NCBI GenBank assembly: GCA_903861005.1
Contig: CAIOSP010000200.1
Location: forward strand, 1 to 64,000
Length of the DNA: 64,000 nt
Direction of reading: 5' to 3'
DNA from: an uncultured Pseudomonadota bacterium
GTDB taxonomy: Bacteria > Myxococcota_A > UBA796 > GCA-2862545
Shown here: piece by piece, positions 58,270 to 64,000 of the stretch
Layout: every line of letters begins with the position of its first letter
Numbering within the stretch: position 1 is the first letter of the stretch
Program-made: the position numbers and the translations under genes
The notes under the pieces: generated by a model
Seen by the model: only the letters and a program-made list of their open reading frames with translations
Database searches by the model: none
What the model was told of the DNA's origin: nothing

Positions 58270-61209
58270 ATGCGCACCTACCTGCTGCCCCTGCCCCTCC
58301 TGCTCGTGACCGCCTGCCCCGCTCCGGAGGGTTGCCTCGGCGGCGCCGACGACTGCGTGGTCCCGAGCCCGTGCAAGGCCGTCGCGTACACCTGTGAGTC
58401 TGGCACCAGCGAAGTGTTCGTGGTGACCGACCCTGCCCAGGTGCCCGGCGGCGTCGGCGCGCTGGGCGCCCTTGGCGATGTGGTGCTTGGAAACGACAAG
58501 GTCGTGGCGGTCATTGAGGCGTTGGACCACCCGCACTACCTGGGGCCAACCGGCGGCAACCTGGTCGACCTGTCGAACCGAGGCGCCAACGACGACGACC
58601 TCCGACAGTTGCTGCAAGCGACCGGCCTGCTCCCCCAAGACGTCGCGCACTACGACACGCTCCAGATCCTGGACGACGGCGACATCAAAGCGGTGCAGGT
58701 CACCGGCACCTTGGACAACCGCCCCGACGTGCGCGTCGCGACCCGCTACGAGATCCGGCCCTGTGAGCCAGGAATCCGCGTTCGGACCGAGCTGATCCAC
58801 GAGGGCGTCGACCCGATGTCCGTGTTCGTCGGCGACGGCTTCTACTTTGGCGATCGTGGACAGATCCCGTTCGCGCCCGCCGTCGGCGCAGGGTTCACCC
58901 ACCCCGCGTTCGGCCTGTCGGACGTGGGCGACGCCATCGTCACCACTCCGTACATGGTGGCCGCCGCGCATGAGCAGCCGGGCGCGAGCTACGGCGAGGT
59001 CGCCTGTGATCGCGAAGGCGTGAGCGGCTTTCACAGCGACATCATCAGCGCGATCGGCACGCCCACCCGCGTGCTGCTGCCGCGCGACGCCGAGGTCTAC
59101 GAGCGCTTCCTGGCCGTGGCGCCTGGCGCAGCGGTCTCCGGCGTGTCGGACATCGCGCTGGAGCTGCGCAAGCAGCTGTGGGATGAGCCCTTCGTCACGC
59201 TCACGGGACGCATCGTGCAGGAGGCCGGCGACGTGGGCAGCCTCGGCGCCCCCGTCCGCGCGCAGGTCGTGATCAGCGAGGGCGCGGCGTCGGACGACCC
59301 CTCGACGCGTACGCCATGGACCCACGTGATCCCTGCTGCTGACGGCACTTTCTCCGCGCGTGTCCCGCCGGACCGGACCTACACACTCGAGGTCGAGGCG
59401 TTCGGCCAACTGGTGACGTCGGACGACGTGAAGGTCGGCGGAGGCGACGCGACCGCCGCAGATCTCACCGTGCCGGCGGTCGGCGAGCTGGTCGTCGACG
59501 GCACGGTCGACGGTGTGACCGACCACCTGCTGGTGTTCGTCGACCCGACCACCGCCGACGAGGCCGACGCGCTGATGGGCACCTTCCTGGGGCACTTCGC
59601 GTCCTGCGCGCCGCTGCTGGGCAACCCGCACGGCGGATCGCCCGCCTGCAACCGCGTTCTGGTCGACGGACCCACGTCGCTGGTCGTCCCGCCCGGCACC
59701 TACGAGCTGTACGCGGCGGCCGGGCCGTTCACCACGCTCGCGCACACCACGGTCACGGTGACGGCCGGCGCAAGCACGTCCGCCACGCTCGCCGTCGAGA
59801 CTCTGCCGCTTCAGCCCGAGGGCACGCTGTCGGGCGACTTCCACGTGCACGGCGCGCCGTCGTTTGACTCCAGCCTGGGCGGCGAAGATCGGGTTCGCGC
59901 CTGGCTCGCCGCGCGCGTCGACGTGATCGCGTCGACTGAGCACGACGTGGTCGGCGACTACAGCGCGGCGCTCGGCGCGCTCGACGCGTCGTCGCGGCTC
60001 GCGGTGATCGAGGGCACGGAGACCACCGGCCACATCCTGTTCCCGCTGTTCTCCGACTCGTCGTACCCGCGGGTGATCGGCCACTTCAACTTCTGGCCGG
60101 TGAAGTACGACCCGACCGACTCGCTGCGCGGCGCGCCGTGGGACGAGCTGGTCGAGCCCGGCGCGCTCATGGATCGCCTCGTCGGCCACGGGTGGGACGA
60201 GGGCAACGGCGTCGCCCAGCTCAACCACCCGTACGATGGCTTCCAGTTTGGCCGCGACTTTGGCTGGGTCGACGCCATCGATCTGGACGGCACCAAGCCG
60301 CTGCCCAAGTCCTACGACGGCTCGGGCGCGTCGCTCTTCCTGCGCACGCCGCCGGGCGCTGCGCACGCGAACAGCGACTTCGACGCCGAGGAGGTGATGA
60401 ACGGATCGGCCAACTCGGTCTACCAGCCCTACCGCGCGATCTGGTTCTACCTGCTGAACCAGGGCGTCCTGCGCGCGGGCACCGCGAACAGCGACAGCCA
60501 CACGCTCACCGAGAGCGTCATCGGCTTCCCACGAAACCTGGTGTGGGCGGACACGTCGGTGGCCGACTTCGACGTGGGCCTGTTCGACGCCTCGGTCCGC
60601 GACGGTCGGATGATCGGGACGAACGGCCCGGTGCTCTCCGTGTCGCTCGACGACGACACAAGCGCCGCCCATGGTCCTTCGCTCACGCCCTTCCAACCGG
60701 ACACGTCGGGCGCGCTGTCGATCGTGGTGCGCGCGGCCCCGTGGATCCCCGTCGAGGAGGTGCGCGTGGTCGTGAACGGCCGCGTCGTTCGCACGCTGCG
60801 CGACGAGCTCGCCCACCCCGCGTCCGAGGACGACCTCGACGGCTTGGATCGTCTGAACATGACGCTCCCGCTCGCCGATCTGCTGCCCGACTCCGGCGAC
60901 GCCTGGATCGTCGTCGAGGCCGGCGCGCCGCTGGTCGACAGCGCGGACCTGGACTGCAACGGCTGGCCGGACACCAGCGACAACAACGGCGACGGCCACA
61001 TCGACTGGACCGACGTGGACGCGCTCACCGACAAGCCGAGCGTCGAGTGCCTGACCGACGTCGGCCCGCTGACCGCCCCACCGTTGCCCAAGCGAGGCGA
61101 GCTTGGCTACGCCTACAGCGTGGTGGTGCCCGGCGGCGCGCCGATGTCCTACACCAACCCGCTGGTGCTCGACCTCAACGGCGACGGCAAGTTCGAGGTG
61201 ACCCCGTGA
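58270..61209 (+). CDS. PHP-domain lipoprotein (CehA/McbA-like metallohydrolase)
   Basis: This 979-aa precursor has lipobox VTAC. Residues about 30-350 form a beta-rich region that reads like a carbohydrate-binding or galactose-mutarotase-type fold ('VRTELIHEGVDP'), and a second beta region follows (360-515). A PHP hydrolase domain begins near residue 520: 'LSGDFHVHGAPSFDSS', 'VDVIASTEHDVVGDY', 'VAQLNHPYDG' and 'AGTANSDSHTLTES', the CehA-type metal-site signatures. After a further beta domain, the C-terminus has EF-hand-like calcium motifs ('DNNGDGHIDWTDVD', 'DLNGDGKFEVTP'). The PHP active site appears intact; phosphate-ester hydrolysis is inferred. The stop overlaps the next start (GTGA). Confidence 0.86.
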   Translation: MRTYLLPLPLLLVTACPAPEGCLGGADDCVVPSPCKAVAYTCESGTSEVFVVTDPAQVPGGVGALGALGDVVLGNDKVVAVIEALDHPHYLGPTGGNLVDLSNRGANDDDLRQLLQATGLLPQDVAHYDTLQILDDGDIKAVQVTGTLDNRPDVRVATRYEIRPCEPGIRVRTELIHEGVDPMSVFVGDGFYFGDRGQIPFAPAVGAGFTHPAFGLSDVGDAIVTTPYMVAAAHEQPGASYGEVACDREGVSGFHSDIISAIGTPTRVLLPRDAEVYERFLAVAPGAAVSGVSDIALELRKQLWDEPFVTLTGRIVQEAGDVGSLGAPVRAQVVISEGAASDDPSTRTPWTHVIPAADGTFSARVPPDRTYTLEVEAFGQLVTSDDVKVGGGDATAADLTVPAVGELVVDGTVDGVTDHLLVFVDPTTADEADALMGTFLGHFASCAPLLGNPHGGSPACNRVLVDGPTSLVVPPGTYELYAAAGPFTTLAHTTVTVTAGASTSATLAVETLPLQPEGTLSGDFHVHGAPSFDSSLGGEDRVRAWLAARVDVIASTEHDVVGDYSAALGALDASSRLAVIEGTETTGHILFPLFSDSSYPRVIGHFNFWPVKYDPTDSLRGAPWDELVEPGALMDRLVGHGWDEGNGVAQLNHPYDGFQFGRDFGWVDAIDLDGTKPLPKSYDGSGASLFLRTPPGAAHANSDFDAEEVMNGSANSVYQPYRAIWFYLLNQGVLRAGTANSDSHTLTESVIGFPRNLVWADTSVADFDVGLFDASVRDGRMIGTNGPVLSVSLDDDTSAAHGPSLTPFQPDTSGALSIVVRAAPWIPVEEVRVVVNGRVVRTLRDELAHPASEDDLDGLDRLNMTLPLADLLPDSGDAWIVVEAGAPLVDSADLDCNGWPDTSDNNGDGHIDWTDVDALTDKPSVECLTDVGPLTAPPLPKRGELGYAYSVVVPGGAPMSYTNPLVLDLNGDGKFEVTP

Positions 61210-62021
61210 TCACCCTGCTCGCCCTGCTGGCCACCGCGCACGCCGCCGACCCCTGCGAGGCCGCGTCCGACGGCTTCATCGACGGCCCGACCCAGGCGTG
61301 GTTCACGGACGGCGCCTTGGGCGCGCCCCGGCGCACCTGCACCCGCTCCGAATTTGGCGTGGGCGCGGGCGGCCGCATCACTATCGATCGCCCCAACTTC
61401 TACGGCTACGTCGTCGGCGGCCTGAACCTGGACGGGAGCTACCAGATCATCCCCGGCGTCGAGGTCTTCGGGCGCCTGGAGGCGGTGCGCTACGACCTGG
61501 CGGTCGCGTCGCTGTCGGCGTCCGCGATCGGCCTCGGGCACCTGTCGGTGGGTGCTGCGTTCGCAGAGTCGCCGGTGCGCGACTTCACGATCGGCAGCCA
61601 CGTCAAGGTGGTGCTCCCCACCGCGACCGGGCTGTACCACTACGGCCGCCCGTACGGCGGCGAGCTGGCCGTGAGCACGGTCTGGCAGGCCCACCCCTGG
61701 GTGCGGCTGCACGACAGCTTCACGGTCACCGTGCTGGCTGGGTCGGGCGTCACCGCGGTCCCGTCCATCGGCGGGAACGTGAACCTCGGCCTGGAGTTCC
61801 GACCGATCCCCCAGTTTGGGATCGTGGCGGACGTGGACGCGGGCTTCCTGCGGACCGCGCCGGTCGACGTGGTGTCGGTGGGCGGCGGCCTTCGCTTTGG
61901 CGACGGCAAGCGCTTCGGGTTTGAGGTCGGCGCGCGCACGCCGCTCGCCGGCCGGGAGCGCGCGAACATCGTCGCCGATCTGCGCGGGTCGGTCCGGTTC
62001 GGTCCAGTCGCCAAGCCTTAA
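61206..62021 (+). CDS. Predicted outer-membrane beta-barrel protein
   Basis: This 271-aa precursor starts at a GTG overlapping the previous stop (GTGA). The signal peptide ends near TAHAA, followed by a Cys pair. From residue 60 on, alternating amphipathic strands with Gly and Asp turns dominate ('FGVGAGGRITI', 'FYGYVVGGLNLDGSY', 'GVEVFGRLEAVRYDLAV', 'GSVRFGPVAKP'), as expected for a 10-14 strand barrel. No family is assigned. Position between the PHP lipoprotein and a membrane glycosyltransferase suggests these three act together at the envelope. Confidence 0.75.
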   Translation: MITLLALLATAHAADPCEAASDGFIDGPTQAWFTDGALGAPRRTCTRSEFGVGAGGRITIDRPNFYGYVVGGLNLDGSYQIIPGVEVFGRLEAVRYDLAVASLSASAIGLGHLSVGAAFAESPVRDFTIGSHVKVVLPTATGLYHYGRPYGGELAVSTVWQAHPWVRLHDSFTVTVLAGSGVTAVPSIGGNVNLGLEFRPIPQFGIVADVDAGFLRTAPVDVVSVGGGLRFGDGKRFGFEVGARTPLAGRERANIVADLRGSVRFGPVAKP

Positions 62022-62036
62022 GGCCACGGGGGAGCG

Positions 62037-63575
62037 GTGACGTCCACGCCGAACGCCTCTGGTCTCGTGCTCCTGCCGTTGACCCTGGCCTGGCTCGCCT
62101 GGCTCGCGCTCGGCGCGCGCGCGCTGGGGTCGAATCGCAGGTCGACTCCGCCCAGCGCGTGGCTGACCGCAGCGCTGATGTTCGCGCTCGCGCTCGCGCT
62201 TCGCATCGCCGCCCCGGCCGTCCCCCACGACATCAACCCACGCACCGACGAGGTGTTCCAACCTTGGGACCAGATCCAGTGGCGCTACACCCATGGCCTG
62301 GTGGCGCTCATGCGCGCCGTGTGGGCGCTGGGCGCGGTCGTCGACGACCGGGTGGTGTTCGGTGTCGTGGCCGTCGCCGGAGCGCTCTGTGTGCCGCTGA
62401 TCGACCTCGTGACGCGCCGCGTGGGTGGTGGTCGGCTGGCGGGGCTCGTCGCGGCCTTGGTGCTCGGCGGTGTAGGCCTGCATGTCCGCTACAGCCACAC
62501 CGACGCGCCGCAGATCGTGGAGATCCTGCTCACCCTGGTGGCGGTGATCGCGGCGACGGCGCCTGGCGCGCCTCCCGCCAGAGACGTAGCCTGGGTGGGC
62601 CTGTCGCTCGGGCTGACCTCCGCCATGCGGCCCGAAGGCATGGCGATCCCCTTCTTGCTCGGATTTTGGGCGCTCGCGTGCGGCGTCCGATGGCCGAGCC
62701 AGCGGGTCGCGGCGGTCGGCGCGCTGGTCGCGTTGGTGGCGCTGCCCGACCTCCTCGGCGTGACACTCGCCCAGGGGCCGTCGGCGCGCGGCGCGAGCCT
62801 AGACCAGGGCCACGGCGCGCTCACCTGGGGCCTCGACCACTACGCCCCATTCAACGCGGCGTTCGTGCCCACCGCGCTGGGTGCGCTGACCTTGACCGCG
62901 CCGTGGGGCCGACCCGGATCACGCCGCGGCCTGGCGACGCTGGCCCTGATGTTCGCGCTCGGCTCGCTCGTCGCGAACGCGAGCTGGTCGATCGGCGCGA
63001 CGCCGGTGTGGTGTCTGGCGCGCCACCAGCTGCGGGTGCTCCCCTGGATGGCCCTGCTCATCGGGCTCGGCGTCGAGGGCCTCGTCGATCGTGCGGTCGA
63101 GTGGACCCGGCAAGACGCGCGGGCGTCGCTCGCCGTGCTCGCCGCGCTTGGCGTCGCAGGTCTGACCGCCACCACCCTGCCCGACGCCTACAGCCGGTTC
63201 ACGCTGGCCGAGGAGTACGCCTTCATCCGCCAGCACCTACCGGAGGTCCCTGACGGCTGCACCGTGGTGACCGAGCGCGAGGTGACCGATCGCGGGCTGT
63301 TGTTGCGTGACGGCCTCGCGTTCCTCGACCAGCGCCTGACCTGGCAGGACGTGTCCGACCCCATCGCCCCGTCCTCGTGCGTGATCTACTACCGCTCCGC
63401 CCTGTGCACGTCCGTCGAGCCGGGAGAGCCTGCCGATCTGTGCGCCGCGTTCGAGCACAGCCACACGCTGCAGCCGCTCGCCGAAGCGCAGATCATCGCG
63501 CGGGGCTGGCTGTGGGAGCGCTACGCGACGCCCACGCTGCGCGTCGGGTACTACCGCGTGACCGACCCGCCCTAA
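62037..63575 (+). CDS. GT39-like polytopic glycosyltransferase
   Basis: This 512-aa membrane protein starts at GTG with GGGGAG upstream and has about ten transmembrane segments in the first 390 residues. The first outside loop is acidic and His-containing ('VPHDINPRTDEVF'), the expected catalytic loop of GT39/ArnT-type GT-C enzymes that use polyprenyl-phosphate sugars. 'VRYSHTDAPQIVEILL' is also common in this family. The C-terminal 120 residues are outside and Cys-containing ('CVIYYRSALCTSVEPGEPADLC'). It would transfer a sugar to a lipid or protein on the periplasmic side; the acceptor is unknown. It is 15 bases after the barrel gene. Confidence 0.85.
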   Translation: MTSTPNASGLVLLPLTLAWLAWLALGARALGSNRRSTPPSAWLTAALMFALALALRIAAPAVPHDINPRTDEVFQPWDQIQWRYTHGLVALMRAVWALGAVVDDRVVFGVVAVAGALCVPLIDLVTRRVGGGRLAGLVAALVLGGVGLHVRYSHTDAPQIVEILLTLVAVIAATAPGAPPARDVAWVGLSLGLTSAMRPEGMAIPFLLGFWALACGVRWPSQRVAAVGALVALVALPDLLGVTLAQGPSARGASLDQGHGALTWGLDHYAPFNAAFVPTALGALTLTAPWGRPGSRRGLATLALMFALGSLVANASWSIGATPVWCLARHQLRVLPWMALLIGLGVEGLVDRAVEWTRQDARASLAVLAALGVAGLTATTLPDAYSRFTLAEEYAFIRQHLPEVPDGCTVVTEREVTDRGLLLRDGLAFLDQRLTWQDVSDPIAPSSCVIYYRSALCTSVEPGEPADLCAAFEHSHTLQPLAEAQIIARGWLWERYATPTLRVGYYRVTDPP

Positions 63576-64000
63576 AACAGGCCGAACACCCAGTGAACGG
63601 TGCCGCCGATCGACAGGGCGAACGCCAGGGCCGAGAGACCGGCGAGCGTGGCCGCGGCGAGCTCACGGCCAAAGGCCTCAGCGCCCTCTTCCGCGGTGGC
63701 GGCGGACGTGGCGACCGAGAAGCGCCAGAGCCCCGCGCCGAGGGTGAAGAGCACGCCGAAGATCGGAAGGAGACCGGCGCCCTGGGCGACCGCGCCGAGC
63801 GTCTCAGAGTGGCTGGCGTGGTTGGAAGCCCAGGCGGTGACCAACCAGCAGAAGGGCGCCGCGAGCACCCAGGTGCGGAACCCGTGAAGGCCGCGCTCCA
63901 GCGCGTGCAGCAGCCCGTCCGACACGTCCTCGACACCCAGTTCGCCAGCCAAGCCCGGCAACGCCGCCACCACGCGCCCCGTCGCCAACGCCACCGCCAC
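63572..64000 (-). CDS. Membrane protein fragment, cut by right edge
   Basis: At least 142 codons are open up to the right edge, so the true start probably lies outside. The product has about four hydrophobic segments ('WVLAAPFCWLVTAW', 'LLPIFGVLFTLGAGLW', 'LSALAFALSIGGTVHWVFGLF'). No family is recognised. Its stop overlaps the stop of the convergent GT39-like gene by two bases. Confidence 0.7.
   Translation of the reverse strand: MAVALATGRVVAALPGLAGELGVEDVSDGLLHALERGLHGFRTWVLAAPFCWLVTAWASNHASHSETLGAVAQGAGLLPIFGVLFTLGAGLWRFSVATSAATAEEGAEAFGRELAAATLAGLSALAFALSIGGTVHWVFGLF

Noticed and set aside
58204-60999. Minus-strand open frame continuing upstream of mtgA to 60999
   Set aside because: Only the last 244 codons have GT51 motifs. 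The rest is antisense to the PHP lipoprotein, and a GTG with GAGGGAG marks the true start at 58200.
60138-61205. Plus-strand frame preceding the barrel gene
   Set aside because: It is a shadow in another frame of the PHP lipoprotein; the barrel begins at the GTG at 61206 with a signal peptide.

Overview
The window is high-GC, gene-dense bacterial DNA, and its content points to the Myxococcota (former Deltaproteobacteria). It carries a type II secretion operon in myxobacterial gene order, a Hanks-type Ser/Thr kinase next to an FHA protein, a class III nucleotide cyclase, many lipoproteins, a DUF4215-type Cys-rich repeat, Asp-Thr-Asp linker proteins, and one protein with a MYXO-CTERM-like tail (Cys-Gly-Cys, hydrophobic stretch, RRRR). 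No rRNA, tRNA, transposase, prophage or CRISPR array is visible, and composition looks even throughout. No gene-free stretch exceeds about 270 bases. The taxonomic call is inference.

Layout. (1) 1-8686, minus: the T2SS operon gspC-D-E-F-G-H-I, cut by the left edge. (2) 8834-14474: an M19 dipeptidase, a single-domain response regulator, topoisomerase III and a nucleotide cyclase with an FHA-like tail. (3) 14584-22278: PdxJ, an Asp-Thr-Asp surface protein, two exported TonB_C-like proteins flanking a fumarase, then a coupled run of PLP enzyme, L-asparaginase and a 5-alpha-reductase-like membrane enzyme. (4) 22379-28394: a hypothetical protein, a CAP-domain lipoprotein, an RlmI-type methyltransferase, an M14-type deacylase, a lipoprotein and a flavin-dependent halogenase-like enzyme. 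(5) 28398-33224, minus: an overlapping run encoding two ABC-2 permeases, their ATPase, TcdA, a membrane-anchored hypothetical and a 51-aa protein. (6) 33324-44135: a PaaZ/BoxD-type aldehyde dehydrogenase, a GT-C membrane protein, an S74-chaperone-like lipoprotein, GNAT, an RluE-type pseudouridine synthase, a secreted esterase, a small lipoprotein, an NAD-dependent epimerase, two methyltransferases and a VOC protein. (7) 44196-48354: an acetate kinase-PduL fusion followed by a GH31 lipoprotein. (8) 48484-54088, minus: Ser/Thr kinase, FHA-winged-helix regulator, OmpA-family protein, LysM/FecR-like protein and a beta-barrel candidate. (9) 54358-64000: an HExxH plus Cys-cluster protein, a modular amidase lipoprotein, MtgA, and an operon of PHP-domain lipoprotein, barrel candidate and GT39-like membrane protein.

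The best candidate for an undescribed system is region 8. It pairs a membrane kinase with an FHA regulator whose domain order is the reverse of mycobacterial EmbR, in one transcription unit with three envelope proteins, which looks like a cell-wall sensing and response module. Second is the one-polypeptide acetyl-CoA to acetate/ATP enzyme (AckA joined to PduL). Third is the HExxH/YkgJ-type fusion at 54358-55362.

Start codons were often reassigned by Shine-Dalgarno position. Non-ATG starts are common, and fumarase appears to use CTG. Translational coupling through ATGA or GTGA overlaps is frequent.
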